DNA of 64,000 bases. It comes from Sporosarcina sp. D27. GTDB lineage: Bacteria; Bacillota; Bacilli; Bacillales_A; Planococcaceae. A model generated the notes under the pieces. That model did no database searches, had not been told where the DNA came from, and saw nothing but the letters and a program-made list of their open reading frames with translations. The translations under genes were made by a program, and so were the position numbers. Numbering within the stretch: the first letter of the stretch is position 1; every line of letters begins with the position of its first letter. This document shows positions 40,104-49,075 of the stretch, one piece after another. The stretch covers positions 310,001 to 374,000 of the forward strand of contig NZ_AZUC01000047.1 of assembly GCF_000586555.1 (NCBI RefSeq), given 5' to 3'.

Positions 40104-41014
40104 CCTTTTTTGGATTTCATTTCATTCAGCAACTGTTCGAAGTCTTCTGGCAGTGGCGCTTTGAATTCCATATACTCTTCCGTCACTGGATGTACAAATC
40201 CTAGTGTTCCTGCATGAAGGACTTGACCATCAAAATCGATGGTTTTTTTCGGACCATATTTAGGATCTCCTGCAAGTGGATGACCAATATATTTCATATG
40301 AACTCGAATCTGATGGGTTCTCCCTGTCTCTAAGCGGCACTCCACAAGTGTAAAGTCCCCGAATCGCTCAAGCACTTTAAAGTGAGTAACCGCATGCTTG
40401 CCTGTGTTCTCGACTGACATGCTTTGGCGATCTTTCTGATTTCTTCCGATAGGCGCATCGATTGTACCGTTATCGTGAGGAATATGGCCATGAACGAGTG
40501 CTGTATAAACTCGTGTCACGGACTTCTCCACAAGCTGATTAACGAGTGCCGTATGCGCTTTATCATTTTTTGCAACCATGAGTAATCCTGAAGTATCTTT
40601 ATCGATACGGTGTACAATCCCTGGTCTCATGATGCCATTGATGCCTGACAAGTCTGTGCAATGATACATAAGACCGTTCACGAGTGTTCCTGTCGTATGT
40701 CCAGGCGCCGGGTGGACTACCATGCCACTTCTCTTGTTAACAACAAGTACATCACTGTCCTCATAGACAATTTCAAGGTTTAAATCCTCAGCAGGAATAT
40801 TGAGTTCTTCAGGCTCTGGTTCATCGACTGTGAGTGTATCTCCAGACTTTACCTTATAATTCGATTTAACCGCAGCACCATTCACTAAGACAATTCCGTC
40901 TTTTACCCATTGCTGAATAAGAGTCCGGGACCAATCTGCATTTGCAGATGCAAGCGCTTTGTCAATCCGCTCACCTGCTGTCTGTTCTTCAATTACATAT
41001 TGAAACTGTTCCAT
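40100..41014 (-). CDS. rluD: RluD-type 23S rRNA pseudouridine synthase (YlyB)
   Basis: RluA/RluD family enzyme that isomerises uridines in 23S rRNA. The 304 residues have an N-terminal S4 RNA-binding domain (QQWVKDGIVLVNGAAVKSNYKVKSGD, residues about 34-60) and a catalytic domain with HRIDKDTSGLLMVAKN, whose Asp is the nucleophile. It starts one base into the lspA stop. In Bacillus subtilis the counterpart ylyB has the same position; the exact target uridines are inferred. Confidence 0.92.
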   Translation of the reverse strand: MEQFQYVIEEQTAGERIDKALASANADWSRTLIQQWVKDGIVLVNGAAVKSNYKVKSGDTLTVDEPEPEELNIPAEDLNLEIVYEDSDVLVVNKRSGMVVHPAPGHTTGTLVNGLMYHCTDLSGINGIMRPGIVHRIDKDTSGLLMVAKNDKAHTALVNQLVEKSVTRVYTALVHGHIPHDNGTIDAPIGRNQKDRQSMSVENTGKHAVTHFKVLERFGDFTLVECRLETGRTHQIRVHMKYIGHPLAGDPKYGPKKTIDFDGQVLHAGTLGFVHPVTEEYMEFKAPLPEDFEQLLNEMKSKKG

Positions 41015-41493
41015 TATGCCACCTTATCTTTCTTATTCTTTTTTTCATCTAATATTAAATGAATGATCACGAGTACGACACCGAATGTCAAGGCTGCATC
41101 TGCTACGTTAAAAATCGGGAAATCGTAGTTGATAACTGGGATGAGGACGTTGACAAAGTCCACTACTTCGCCTCGCACCATACGGTCAATAAAGTTACCT
41201 ATAGCACCACCCAGCAATAACATTAAACTCCATGCAAACAAAGGTTCATTCTTTCCTTCTTTTTGAAAATAGTAAACGATGCCGGCAACGACGACAATCG
41301 TAACAATTGCAAATAACCACATTTGCCCTTCCAGCATACCCCATGCCGCACCACGATTTCGATGAGACAGCAAGCCTAGATAGGGTTCGATTATAGGAAT
41401 TCGTTCGCCGATTTCCATATTTGTAGCGACCAACCATTTTGTCAGCTGATCAACCAAAATGACAAGCGCTGCAATACCATAATAAATAAACAA
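41014..41493 (-). CDS. lspA: Lipoprotein signal peptidase (TTG start)
   Basis: Membrane aspartyl protease that removes signal peptides from prolipoproteins. It has four transmembrane helices; the catalytic aspartates lie in NFIDRMVRGEVVDF and FNVADAAL. The TTG at 41493 has GGAGGG 7 nt upstream and gives MFIYYGIAALVILVDQLTKW, which fits the family N terminus. An ATG five codons earlier has only a poor site. Length is 159 residues. It lies behind the ileS terminator and is coupled to the pseudouridine synthase gene. Confidence 0.93.
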   Translation of the reverse strand: MFIYYGIAALVILVDQLTKWLVATNMEIGERIPIIEPYLGLLSHRNRGAAWGMLEGQMWLFAIVTIVVVAGIVYYFQKEGKNEPLFAWSLMLLLGGAIGNFIDRMVRGEVVDFVNVLIPVINYDFPIFNVADAALTFGVVLVIIHLILDEKKNKKDKVA

Positions 41494-41574
41494 CCCGATT
41501 CCCTCCATCCTGCAGTATCTTGTATAGTTTATCATACCCTAACCCTACACGCGCAACTCTAACTAGTATGTATG

Positions 41575-41612
41575 AAAAAACGCTGCAAGACCCGATAGAC
41601 GGATTGCAGCGC
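41575..41612 (-). terminator. Rho-independent terminator after ileS
   Basis: Minus strand: CGCTGCAA pairs perfectly with TTGCAGCG around a 15-nt loop, followed by six T. It is 11 bp after the ileS stop. Confidence 0.85.
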
Positions 41613-41623
41613 CTTTTTAGCTA

Positions 41624-44380
41624 TTAAGCATAATGATGCGCGACTACGTCTGCGCAACGCTGACATAACTCAGGATAGTCAGCGTTTGAACAGACTGTCT
41701 CTGAAATTGTCCAGCAACGTTCACACTTTTCTCCAGATGCTTTGTCAACAGCTACTTGACCCGTCGCAAGTGAAACTGCGTTATCCGGAATTTCAGATGC
41801 AGCAACAGCACTGAATTTCGAAACGATGAAGAATTGAGCAAAGTCAATGTGCTCCGTCGCAAATAGTGGAGCGAGCTCATCACGGACAGCTACAGTTACG
41901 TGAGCTTCCAATGATTTACCGATTGTCTTGTTATTGCGTGCTTCTTCCAACGCTTTCAACACATCGTCCCGTACAAGCATCAACTGATCGAACTGCGCAC
42001 GGAGCTCTGTTGCTTCAATCTCTTTTGCTTCTGGCATATCCGTAAGCTGGATACTTTCTGCTGTTTCATGCTCCAAGTATGCCCACATTTCGTCTGCTGT
42101 GTGTGGCAAGATTGGTGCCACTAGCTTCAATAGTGCTAAAAGTGCATCATACATAACTGTTTGCATCGCACGACGGTGTGGATGATTCACAGCTTCGATA
42201 TAGACAACATCTTTCGCGATATCTAGATAGAAGGAGCTCAATGTACCTGTACAGAATGAATTGATCGCATGGTAGACATTCGCAAATTCATATTGGTCAT
42301 AAGCAGTTCTCACGTCACGGATCAAATCTTGAAGCTTCACATACACATACTGATCTACTGGGCGTAAATCTTCAAACGCAACCGTATCTGTACCCGGTGT
42401 GAAATCAGAAGTATTTCCGTGAAGGAAACGGACTGTGTTACGGATTTTACGGTACACTTCAGAAACTTGCTTAAAGTTTGAATCGGAAACACGGACATCT
42501 GCTGTGTAATCGACTGAAGATACCCAAAGACGTAAAATATCAGCTCCGAATTGGTTAGTTACTTTAGAAGGAAGGATAACATTACCAATCGATTTACTCA
42601 TCTTGCGTCCTTCGCCGTCTAATGTGAATCCGTGGCTCAGCAAGCCTTTATATGGTGCAATCCCGTTAATCGCCACACTTGTCGTCAAGGATGAGTTGAA
42701 CCATCCACGATATTGGTCAGATCCTTCGAGATAGAGATCTGCCGGATAAGAGAGATCATTGCGCTCCTCAAGAACTCCTTGATGAGTAGAACCGGAGTCG
42801 AACCACACGTCCATAATATCCGTTTCTTTCGTAAATGTACCATTCGGGCTGCCATTATGTGAGAAGTCTTTTGGAAGTAAATCTTTTGTATCCCACTCAA
42901 ACCAGATGTTTGAACCGTGTTCACGGAACAATGCTGAAATGTGTTCGATTGTCTCATCTGTAATGATTGGTTCGCCATCTTCTGCATAAAACACAGGAAT
43001 CGGAACACCCCATACGCGTTGACGTGAAATACACCAGTCACCACGGTCACGGACCATATTGTAGAGACGCGTTTCACCCCAAGATGGCGTAAAGTTCGTC
43101 TTACGGATTGCTTCAAGAAGATCCTCACGGAATGTTTCAATCGATGCAAACCATTGTGCGGTAGCACGGTAAATAACCGGCTTTTTCGTACGCCAATCAT
43201 GCGGATATGAGTGCGTGAAGAACGAAAGCTTTTCAAGTGCTCCTACTTCTTTCAATTTCTCAGTCACGGCTTTGTTTGCATCTTCATAAAATAATCCTTC
43301 AAACAATGGTGCTTCTGCAGTCATTACACCACGGTCGTTGATAGGTGACAAGACACCTAGACCATATTGTTTCGCCACGTAGAAGTCATCTTCACCGTGT
43401 CCTGGCGCTGTGTGAACACATCCCGTACCAGCATCAGCTGTCACGTGTTCACCAAGCATTACGAGTGATTCACGATCGTAAATCGGGTGACTTGCTGTGA
43501 TGCGCTCGAGTTCGCGACCTTTGAATTCTCCTGCTGTCGAATAGTTTTCCCATCCAAGTTCAGTTGCTAGGCCTTCGACTAAGTCTTTTGCGACTAGGAA
43601 CTTCTTATCGTTTGCTTCTACAATCGTATAAACAAAGTCAGGATGTACGGAAATTCCTAAGTTTGCTGGAATCGTCCAAGGTGTTGTTGTCCAGATCAGA
43701 ATATTGACGTCTGTATCTAACACACCTTTACCGTCACGAACTGGGAAGCTGACATAAATAGATGGTGACTTTTTGTCTTGGTATTCAATTTCAGCTTCAG
43801 CTAATGCTGTTTCAGATGATGGCGACCAGTAGACTGGCTTTAATCCTTTATAGATATAGCCTTTTTTTGCCATGTCGCCGAATACTTTAATTTGACGAGA
43901 TTCAAATTCAGGTTTTAGTGTGATATACGGGTTATCCCAATCGCCTCGAACTCCTAGACGTTTAAACTGGGTACGCTGATTGTCGATTTGAGTGAGAGCA
44001 TAGTCTTTACACATTTCACGGAACTCCGCAATGCTGTGCTCTTTACGCTTTACACCTTTGTTCACAAGTGCTTGTTCGATTGGTAGACCATGTGTGTCCC
44101 AGCCTGGAACGTATGGTGCATGGAAGCCAGTCATGGATTTATGACGTACGATGATGTCTTTGAGCACTTTGTTAAGCGCATGACCCATGTGAAGGTCGCC
44201 GTTAGCATATGGAGGTCCGTCATGTAGAATGAACGTCGGTTTTCCCTTTGTGCGTTCCTGAACTTTTGCATACATATCGTCCTTTTCCCACTGTTCTTGC
44301 ATTTGCGGTTCTTTCGTCGGTAAACCGCCTCTCATCGGAAAGTCAGTTTTCGGCATAAGTAACGTGTCTTTATAATCCAT
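41624..44380 (-). CDS. ileS: Isoleucyl-tRNA synthetase
   Basis: Class I synthetase with editing domain, 918 residues (Bacillus subtilis 921). The HIGH motif is HMGH in [15 protein letters not shown]; the editing domain is in the middle third; KMSKS is in [12 protein letters not shown]-terminal zinc knuckle is [12 protein letters not shown] with a later CQRC. ATG 44380 has AAAGGAGG 7 nt upstream; the open frame goes further but has no other site. It is regulated by a T-box leader, and a palindromic repeat lies in the leader between the terminator and the start. Confidence 0.97.
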   Translation of the reverse strand: MDYKDTLLMPKTDFPMRGGLPTKEPQMQEQWEKDDMYAKVQERTKGKPTFILHDGPPYANGDLHMGHALNKVLKDIIVRHKSMTGFHAPYVPGWDTHGLPIEQALVNKGVKRKEHSIAEFREMCKDYALTQIDNQRTQFKRLGVRGDWDNPYITLKPEFESRQIKVFGDMAKKGYIYKGLKPVYWSPSSETALAEAEIEYQDKKSPSIYVSFPVRDGKGVLDTDVNILIWTTTPWTIPANLGISVHPDFVYTIVEANDKKFLVAKDLVEGLATELGWENYSTAGEFKGRELERITASHPIYDRESLVMLGEHVTADAGTGCVHTAPGHGEDDFYVAKQYGLGVLSPINDRGVMTAEAPLFEGLFYEDANKAVTEKLKEVGALEKLSFFTHSYPHDWRTKKPVIYRATAQWFASIETFREDLLEAIRKTNFTPSWGETRLYNMVRDRGDWCISRQRVWGVPIPVFYAEDGEPIITDETIEHISALFREHGSNIWFEWDTKDLLPKDFSHNGSPNGTFTKETDIMDVWFDSGSTHQGVLEERNDLSYPADLYLEGSDQYRGWFNSSLTTSVAINGIAPYKGLLSHGFTLDGEGRKMSKSIGNVILPSKVTNQFGADILRLWVSSVDYTADVRVSDSNFKQVSEVYRKIRNTVRFLHGNTSDFTPGTDTVAFEDLRPVDQYVYVKLQDLIRDVRTAYDQYEFANVYHAINSFCTGTLSSFYLDIAKDVVYIEAVNHPHRRAMQTVMYDALLALLKLVAPILPHTADEMWAYLEHETAESIQLTDMPEAKEIEATELRAQFDQLMLVRDDVLKALEEARNNKTIGKSLEAHVTVAVRDELAPLFATEHIDFAQFFIVSKFSAVAASEIPDNAVSLATGQVAVDKASGEKCERCWTISETVCSNADYPELCQRCADVVAHHYA

Positions 44381-44442
44381 TCCAATTCCTCCTTTGATGT
44401 ATGTTACTTTTAACATAGAAATAGCTGATAGTAAGAATAGCC

Positions 44443-44569
44443 GTTGATTGTAGCGCAGGGCGGCGACTCCGGAGGGATCAGCGAAGATCGAAGACCCTGG
44501 ACTGAGCTCGGAGAAGGAAGCAGCTGAGATCAAGCCCCTCGGAAAGCGTCCGCCAAAGCGGAAATCAAC
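44443..44569 (-). repeat. ~127-bp imperfect palindromic element (family B), copy 2
   Basis: On the minus strand it opens with GTTGATTTCCGC, has GGCGGACGCTTTCCGAGGGG, and ends with GGAGTCGCCGCC and ACAATCAAC, closely matching the copy at 8062-8189. It lies within the ileS leader, 26 bp downstream of the T-box terminator and 62 bp upstream of the ileS start. Confidence 0.85.
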
Positions 44570-44595
44570 AAATTAAAACTTAACCTATAAAACAC

Positions 44596-44842
44596 TAAAA
44601 AATCCCCGTCCCTGTAAAAGGGACGAGGACTGTGCTCGCGATACCACCCTAGTTGCAGTCGTATGGAAATCACGACTACCTCTCGAACACCGTAACGGGG
44701 TGTGCTCCGGGATTGCTGATGCAATCCGGCTCCAGAGTGATTTTCCTTTCCAACCTGCAATCGGGCTCCCACTATCCCCGACTCGCTACATACAGCCTAC
44801 TTGGAAAGTACTGTCTCTTTCAATGCCTGTCATTCAATATGA
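44596..44842 (-). promoter_or_regulatory. T-box leader controlling ileS (isoleucine specifier)
   Basis: Senses uncharged tRNA-Ile. On the minus strand, an AGTA S-turn sequence appears early (GACAGTAC), then the specifier loop GAAAATCACTC with codon ATC (44739-44741), and the T-box AGGGTGGTATCGCGAG. A terminator CTCGTCCC/GGGACGGGG with six T follows at 44596-44630. Binding of uncharged tRNA through the T-box would prevent this terminator. The specifier agrees with the gene. Confidence 0.93.
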
Positions 44843-44847
44843 ACAAT

Positions 44848-44877
44848 ATTATAGGGGCGAACTGCCCTTTAAGTCAA
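44848..44877 (-). promoter_or_regulatory. Sigma-A promoter for ileS
   Basis: Minus strand: -35 TTGACT (44872-44877), 18-bp spacer, -10 TATAAT (44848-44853). The -35 is only 7 bp after the divIVA stop codon. Confidence 0.75.
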
Positions 44878-44884
44878 GTGACGA

Positions 44885-45391
44885 TTACTCCTGATCAGCA
44901 GCTGCTTCCAGTTGTTTCGTGTTCTGCTCATAATCGAGTAGTGTATCCCAATCGTCCATTTTCACTAAATCCAACTGCGCTTCAATTAGCATACGGAAAC
45001 GGTTGCGGAATACTTTAGACTGTTTTTTCAAATCCTCGATTTCCATTGAAATTTCACGTGAGCGAGAAAGCGCTTCGTTCACAATGCGATCCGCATTCTT
45101 TTCAGCTTCTTTAATAATGAGCTTGGATTCTTGTGTAGAATTTCTACGAACATCTTCAGCTGCTTCTTGAGCGATCATGATCGATTTCTGCAACGTTTCT
45201 TCGATCGCATTGAAATGCGCTACTTGCTCTTCTGTTTCTTTCAGTTTACGTGTCAACTCTCTGTTTTCATCAAGCAAGTTCTCATAATCTTTCATGAGTT
45301 GCTCCAGGAATTCGTTCACTTCATCTTCATCGTATCCACGCCATCTGCTACCGAACGTTTTATTATGTATATCAATTGGTGTAAGCGCCAT
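44885..45391 (-). CDS. divIVA: Cell-division initiation/polarity protein DivIVA
   Basis: Coiled-coil protein that binds curved membrane at poles and septa, recruiting MinJ/MinCD and, during sporulation, RacA. The 168 residues have the membrane-binding N terminus (PIDIHNKTFGSRWRGYDEDEVNEFLE) with Phe and Arg of the crossed loop, then long heptad regions. It ends in an acidic tail. The ATG at 45391 follows AAAGGGGAGAG. It follows ylmH with its own promoter. Confidence 0.96.
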   Translation of the reverse strand: MALTPIDIHNKTFGSRWRGYDEDEVNEFLEQLMKDYENLLDENRELTRKLKETEEQVAHFNAIEETLQKSIMIAQEAAEDVRRNSTQESKLIIKEAEKNADRIVNEALSRSREISMEIEDLKKQSKVFRNRFRMLIEAQLDLVKMDDWDTLLDYEQNTKQLEAAADQE

Positions 45392-45435
45392 GCAAGTCTC
45401 TCCCCTTTTGATGTTCGTTATTCGTTATATCGTTG

Positions 45436-45464
45436 ACTATAACAGAAAACAGACTTTTTCTAAA
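45436..45464 (-). promoter_or_regulatory. Promoter for divIVA
   Basis: Minus strand: -10 TATAGT (45436-45441) with a TGT extension, 17-bp spacer, -35 TTTAGA (45459-45464). The -35 is the loop region of the ylmH terminator. Confidence 0.45.
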
Positions 45465-45470
45465 GTCTGT
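45444..45470 (-). terminator. Rho-independent terminator after ylmH
   Basis: Minus strand: CAGACTTT pairs with AAAGTCTG around a short loop, followed by TTTTCTG. It is 10 bp after the ylmH stop. Confidence 0.6.
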
Positions 45471-45479
45471 CCATAAAAA

Positions 45480-46256
45480 TCATTCCAACTTCCCAGTAAC
45501 CAATCGAATTTTATCCTTCTTAGTCCTACCTTCAATCGCGATTACTTTAAATCGACCATGACCTCTGATGGAAAGCATATCAGATTCATTCAGCTCAAAC
45601 GATGGCTGTTCCACCACACGCCAATTCACTTTTACTTTGCCTCCATGGATGTATGTCGAAGCTTTCTGCCTTGCAACATTTAATAATGAAGCAATGACTG
45701 TATCTAGTCGAAGCGAACTAATGACTTGCGTTTCTTCGGACCAAACTTCTTCAAGAGTTATCCATCCTTCATGATCGGGCAGCTCTGTAAGATGAATTTT
45801 TGCTTTACCAGCTGAAGTGAAATTGACAGCGAGGTACGTATTCAGCTCCAATACAGTCGCAAGTTGTACTTCTCCGTCTTTCAAACGAATGTCGCCAAAT
45901 TTTCCTCGATCCAATCCAAGCCCCATTAGCGCTCCAAGAATCTCAGGATGTTCTAACGTCAGGAACTTGGAAGCGTAACGCACGTCGAATACAGCTATTT
46001 GGAAATCTTGGCGCGTCGGTTCGTAATAATCTGGATAGATGAGCACCCTTTTTCGCTCAGCTCCATCAAATCCTCCGTCCTCAGCTACAAGCAAGCCGCT
46101 TCCCTTTACGACGGATTCCACAATAAAACGCTGACGCGGATCAAGAAAATCGGTCAATTTAGGTGAGTATAAATCCTCGACCTCTCTTGCCCAATCCATC
46201 GCCATTTCTATAAAAGGCTGCTCTTCTTTTCTAAAGTGTTGTAAGATGCCATCCAT
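45480..46256 (-). CDS. ylmH: S4 domain RNA-binding protein YlmH (RqcP2-like)
   Basis: The 258 residues have a long N-terminal region and a C-terminal S4 domain (RLDTVIASLLNVARQKASTYIHGGKVKVNWRVVEQ). Bacillus subtilis YlmH is reported to act in ribosome quality control like RqcP and lies in the division cluster. The window also holds rqcH, so both arms of this path may be encoded here, though far apart. It follows ylmG by 75 bp with a weak hairpin in between. Confidence 0.9.
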   Translation of the reverse strand: MDGILQHFRKEEQPFIEMAMDWAREVEDLYSPKLTDFLDPRQRFIVESVVKGSGLLVAEDGGFDGAERKRVLIYPDYYEPTRQDFQIAVFDVRYASKFLTLEHPEILGALMGLGLDRGKFGDIRLKDGEVQLATVLELNTYLAVNFTSAGKAKIHLTELPDHEGWITLEEVWSEETQVISSLRLDTVIASLLNVARQKASTYIHGGKVKVNWRVVEQPSFELNESDMLSIRGHGRFKVIAIEGRTKKDKIRLVTGKLE

Positions 46257-46274
46257 TGTACGTGTCTCCTTATA

Positions 46275-46299
46275 GAAAAATCCCCACAGCGTGAGGATT
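46275..46299 (-). terminator. Weak hairpin between ylmG and ylmH
   Basis: Minus strand: ATCCTCAC pairs with GTGGGGAT around GCT with one mismatch, followed by TTTTTC. It may reduce ylmH expression. No other element is seen in this 75-bp gap. Confidence 0.4.
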
Positions 46300-46331
46300 G
46301 GTTCAACGAAATGATTGTTCAGTTCAGCACA

Positions 46332-46616
46332 TTAAAGTAAGCGTAATAAGAAATTAAATACTGGTACAAGCCCTTTCCCAATTAGCTGCAATGCAAACAA
46401 GGCAACAATAGGGGAGATATCAATCATTCCAAGAGGTGGAATGAAGTTACGGAAAAACCCTAAATATGGCTCTGCAATTTTTTCAAGGATTTTACCGAAC
46501 TTCGTGTCTCTGGAAGCCGGTACCCAGGACATCAAAATATAAATGACGAGAAAAATGGAATAGATGGAAAGAGCATACGTAATTATTCGATAAAGCTGGA
46601 TTAATAATTCTGCCAT
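46332..46616 (-). CDS. ylmG: YggT family membrane protein YlmG
   Basis: Small integral membrane protein of 94 residues with two hydrophobic segments and the family pattern SWVPASRDTKFGKILEKIAEPYLGFFRNFIPP between them. YggT/YlmG proteins are linked to division and nucleoid placement in bacteria and chloroplasts; the molecular role is not clear. It lies after sepF as in other Firmicutes. Confidence 0.92.
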   Translation of the reverse strand: MAELLIQLYRIITYALSIYSIFLVIYILMSWVPASRDTKFGKILEKIAEPYLGFFRNFIPPLGMIDISPIVALFALQLIGKGLVPVFNFLLRLL

Positions 46617-46635
46617 TACAGTCGGTACACCTCAT

Positions 46636-47115
46636 TTAGTTTCTTTCGTTCAAATAGTCGGAGATCGAACCATTCACTTCAACGTTTTCCGGTACGCAAA
46701 GGAAAATATCTGTGCCTATTCGTTGGATATCACCATTTAACGCATATACTGCACCACTAAGGAAATCGACAATTCGTATTCCTTGTTCACGATCAATACG
46801 CTGCAAATTCACAATAACCGCACGTTTGTTAGTCAAATGTTCTGAGATATCTTGTGCTTCCGCATAGACACGAGGCTCCACTAAAATAACTTTTGATGAC
46901 TTTTGGACGCTTTGCAAGCTCACAATGTTCCCTGCTGTCTGAGGTTCTTTGCGATTTTGTTTTGGCAAGGGAGCATTTTTCATCGAGGATTGTTTGCTCG
47001 GCTTCCTCTCTGGTTGTGTCGTAGCAACTTGCTGCTTTGCCGCTGCTTCCTGCGCCGCCGCTTCCTCTTCTTCGTCAAGGTAAAACCATTTTTCGAATTT
47101 GCCTTTAATACTCAT
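46636..47115 (-). CDS. sepF: Cell division protein SepF
   Basis: Ring-forming protein that tethers FtsZ to the membrane. The 159 residues have the membrane-binding amphipathic N terminus (MSIKGKFEKWFYLDEEEE), a low-complexity linker rich in Gln/Lys/Pro, and the conserved C-terminal SepF domain (VILVEPRVYAEAQDISEHL, RIVDFLSGAVYAL). It overlaps ylmE by 4 bp. Confidence 0.96.
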   Translation of the reverse strand: MSIKGKFEKWFYLDEEEEAAAQEAAAKQQVATTQPERKPSKQSSMKNAPLPKQNRKEPQTAGNIVSLQSVQKSSKVILVEPRVYAEAQDISEHLTNKRAVIVNLQRIDREQGIRIVDFLSGAVYALNGDIQRIGTDIFLCVPENVEVNGSISDYLNERN

Positions 47116-47804
47116 ACGTCTCCCTCGCTCTCCGAACCGACGAGTGCAGCCCCAATTCGCACATGGGTTGCGCCCTCTTCGATTGCAATACTGTAATCAT
47201 TCGACATCCCCATGGACAATTTGGTTAACGGTGCGTGTTGCATCTTTTTAGCCGCAAGTTCATCACGCAGTTCACGCAAGTCTCTAAAAACTTTTCGGAT
47301 TGTATCTTGATCTTCAGTCAATGGAGCCATAGTCATCAGACCAATTACTCTTATTTTATCATAATCCCTCAATGCCTCAATAAATCCAAGTGTCTCAGCT
47401 GGTGACAATCCTGATTTCGAATCTTCAAAAGAAACGTTAACTTGTACGAAACAGTCTACTGGTTCAACAGCACGTTTCTGAATTTCTTTTGCTAAACTCA
47501 ATCGATCCAACGAATGTAGATAATCAATACGTTCAATAATTTCTTTCACTTTACGACTTTGTACATTTCCGATGAAATGCCAAACAGCGCCTTGAGGAAT
47601 CGTATGTTGTTTAGCTATAAGCCCTTCAGGTCGGTTCTCACCTAAATGGATGATCCCTTCGTCCAACACGTTTTGTGTACGTTCTTCAGACACTTGTTTT
47701 GTGACTGCGATAACCGTAACTTCATCACGCTTTCTACCAACACGCTCACACGCCTGACAGATTGTTTCTTCGATGGTATTTATCCGTTGCTGTAATGGTT
47801 TCAT
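47112..47804 (-). CDS. ylmE: Pyridoxal phosphate homeostasis protein YlmE (YggS family)
   Basis: PLP-binding fold-type III barrel, without catalytic domain, that buffers PLP. The 230 residues have VTVIAVTKQVS with the Schiff-base lysine near residue 36, HLGENRPEG (family usually HFGENRVQE), WHFIGNVQSRK and LSMGMSNDYSIAIEEGATHVRIG. The ribosome site is poor for both ATG 47804 and GTG 47813, so the start is uncertain. A strong promoter lies upstream. Confidence 0.93.
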   Translation of the reverse strand: MKPLQQRINTIEETICQACERVGRKRDEVTVIAVTKQVSEERTQNVLDEGIIHLGENRPEGLIAKQHTIPQGAVWHFIGNVQSRKVKEIIERIDYLHSLDRLSLAKEIQKRAVEPVDCFVQVNVSFEDSKSGLSPAETLGFIEALRDYDKIRVIGLMTMAPLTEDQDTIRKVFRDLRELRDELAAKKMQHAPLTKLSMGMSNDYSIAIEEGATHVRIGAALVGSESEGDV

Positions 47805-47836
47805 CTTAATCACTACTTTTCTCGATACTTTGTTCT

Positions 47837-47865
47837 ATTGTATCAAGCGGCCACTGAGTTATCAA
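47837..47865 (-). promoter_or_regulatory. Sigma-A promoter for ylmE-sepF-ylmG-ylmH
   Basis: Minus strand: -35 TTGATA (47860-47865), 17-bp spacer, -10 TACAAT (47837-47842) with a TGA extension. It separates the ylmE-sepF group from the sporulation sigma factors. Confidence 0.7.
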
Positions 47866-47872
47866 CGATTAG

Positions 47873-48118
47873 TCACTTTTTAGACTCTTTCTTTTGAATT
47901 AGTACAATATCCTTTCCAATTGTCACAACCTCATCGTACCCAAATTGCTTTTGGTCTTTCACACGCATTTCCATAAACAAAGATCGTTCCGTATCACCGA
48001 TATGAAGCGTATCAATTTTCCCTTTCGTTATGTCAATCGCCGCATCTTGAATGAATCCAAGAAATTTCCCGCGTTGCATATCAATCACTTCTTTTTTTTG
48101 AAATTCTGAAAAGCGCAT
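47873..48118 (-). CDS. ylmC: YlmC/YmxH family PRC-barrel sporulation protein
   Basis: Small PRC-barrel protein of 81 residues (MRFSEFQKKEVIDMQRGKFLGF, then DIVLIQKKE). YlmC/YmxH members are found in spore-formers next to sigG and are thought to be under sporulation control; the function is unknown. ATG 48118 follows AAAGGGGGG. In Bacillus subtilis the next gene is ylmD; here ylmE follows directly. Confidence 0.88.
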   Translation of the reverse strand: MRFSEFQKKEVIDMQRGKFLGFIQDAAIDITKGKIDTLHIGDTERSLFMEMRVKDQKQFGYDEVVTIGKDIVLIQKKESKK

Positions 48119-48158
48119 AGAAATCCCCCCTTTCCATATTCTATGCAAATAGACGTAC

Positions 48159-48190
48159 AAAAAAAACGCAATGCAGTGATCGCATTGCGT
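48159..48190 (-). terminator. Rho-independent terminator after sigG
   Basis: Minus strand: CGCAATGC pairs perfectly with GCATTGCG around GATCACT, followed by eight T. It starts 7 bp after the sigG stop. Confidence 0.85.
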
Positions 48191-48196
48191 CCAAAA

Positions 48197-48982
48197 TTAA
48201 TTACTTTGTTCCATTCCTTCACGAATTTGTGCGATTGCTTGCTTCTCCAATCGAGATATTTGAGCTTGAGAAATTCCTAGCTCTCGGGCAATTTCAGTCT
48301 GTGTTTGTCCAAGATAAAACCGCTTCGATAAAATCAGTTGCTGGCGATCATCCAGTCCCGTCATAGTTTCCTTCATCGACACATAAGTTGACCAACGCTC
48401 TTCCGAGACAGTTTTGTCGTGTAACTGATCCATCATATACACAGGGTCTCCTCCATCACCATTCATCGGTTCATGGAGGGACATCGGATCTTGTATCGCA
48501 TCGAGTGCAAATAAGATATCTTCTTCCGGTATATCCGTCATTTTAGCTAAGTCTGAAATTCTCGGTTCCTTTTGGTGTTCATTGATGAATTCTTCTTTTG
48601 CACGGATTGCTTTATATGCAATATCTCGGAGCGAGCGTGACACCCGAACGGAATGATGATCTCTCAAATGTCGCTTGATTTCTCCGACAATCATAGGAAC
48701 TGCATATGTCGAAAACCGGACATTGTGTTTTAAATCAAAGTTGTCAATCGACTTAAGCAGTCCCACACATCCTACTTGAAACAAATCATCTGCTTGTTCC
48801 CCACGATAGGCAAATCGCTGCACAAGGCTAAGGACGAGGCGCAAATTCGCTGTTACGAGTTCGTCTCTAGCTGATTCATCCCCACTTTGCAACCGGATGA
48901 ATGTCTCTTTCATGACCTCACTCGACAGAAGAGGCAAAGTAGATGTATCGATACCGCAAATTTCCACTCTTGTACGTACCAT
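48197..48982 (-). CDS. sigG: RNA polymerase sigma-G factor (late forespore)
   Basis: Drives late forespore genes after engulfment. The 261 residues begin VRTRVEICGIDTSTLPLL as in SigG, with region 2 (VGLLKSIDNFDLKHNVRFSTYAVPMI), region 3 and the region 4 HTH (QTQTEIARELGISQAQISRLEKQA). It follows sigE by 93 bp, as in the spoIIGA-sigE-sigG array of Bacillus, and is closed by a terminator. Confidence 0.97.
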   Translation of the reverse strand: MVRTRVEICGIDTSTLPLLSSEVMKETFIRLQSGDESARDELVTANLRLVLSLVQRFAYRGEQADDLFQVGCVGLLKSIDNFDLKHNVRFSTYAVPMIVGEIKRHLRDHHSVRVSRSLRDIAYKAIRAKEEFINEHQKEPRISDLAKMTDIPEEDILFALDAIQDPMSLHEPMNGDGGDPVYMMDQLHDKTVSEERWSTYVSMKETMTGLDDRQQLILSKRFYLGQTQTEIARELGISQAQISRLEKQAIAQIREGMEQSN

Positions 48983-49019
48983 CTGAATTCCTCCGTATTC
49001 TGTAGATGACTGTACGAAA

Positions 49020-49048
49020 TAGCTTATCCTCTGAGTGGAGTTCTATGC
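49020..49048 (-). promoter_or_regulatory. Possible sigma-F-type promoter for sigG
   Basis: Minus strand: a -35-like GCATA (49044-49048), 14 bp, then GGATAAGCTA (49020-49029), partly matching the sigma-F/G -10 (GG..A.A). In Bacillus subtilis sigG is expressed from such a promoter. Several consensus bases are missing. Confidence 0.35.
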
Positions 49049-49075
49049 GGTTTTCTGTAACGCCAATTTCAACCA

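Noticed and set aside
41494-41574. Own promoter for lspA
   Set aside because: Best candidate is TTGCGC-17-GATAAA, too poor to list; lspA must still have one given the ileS terminator.
42685-43236. 183-residue ORF in another frame of ileS
   Set aside because: It lies wholly inside the synthetase, has no ribosome site and shows no domain; chance frame in a long gene.
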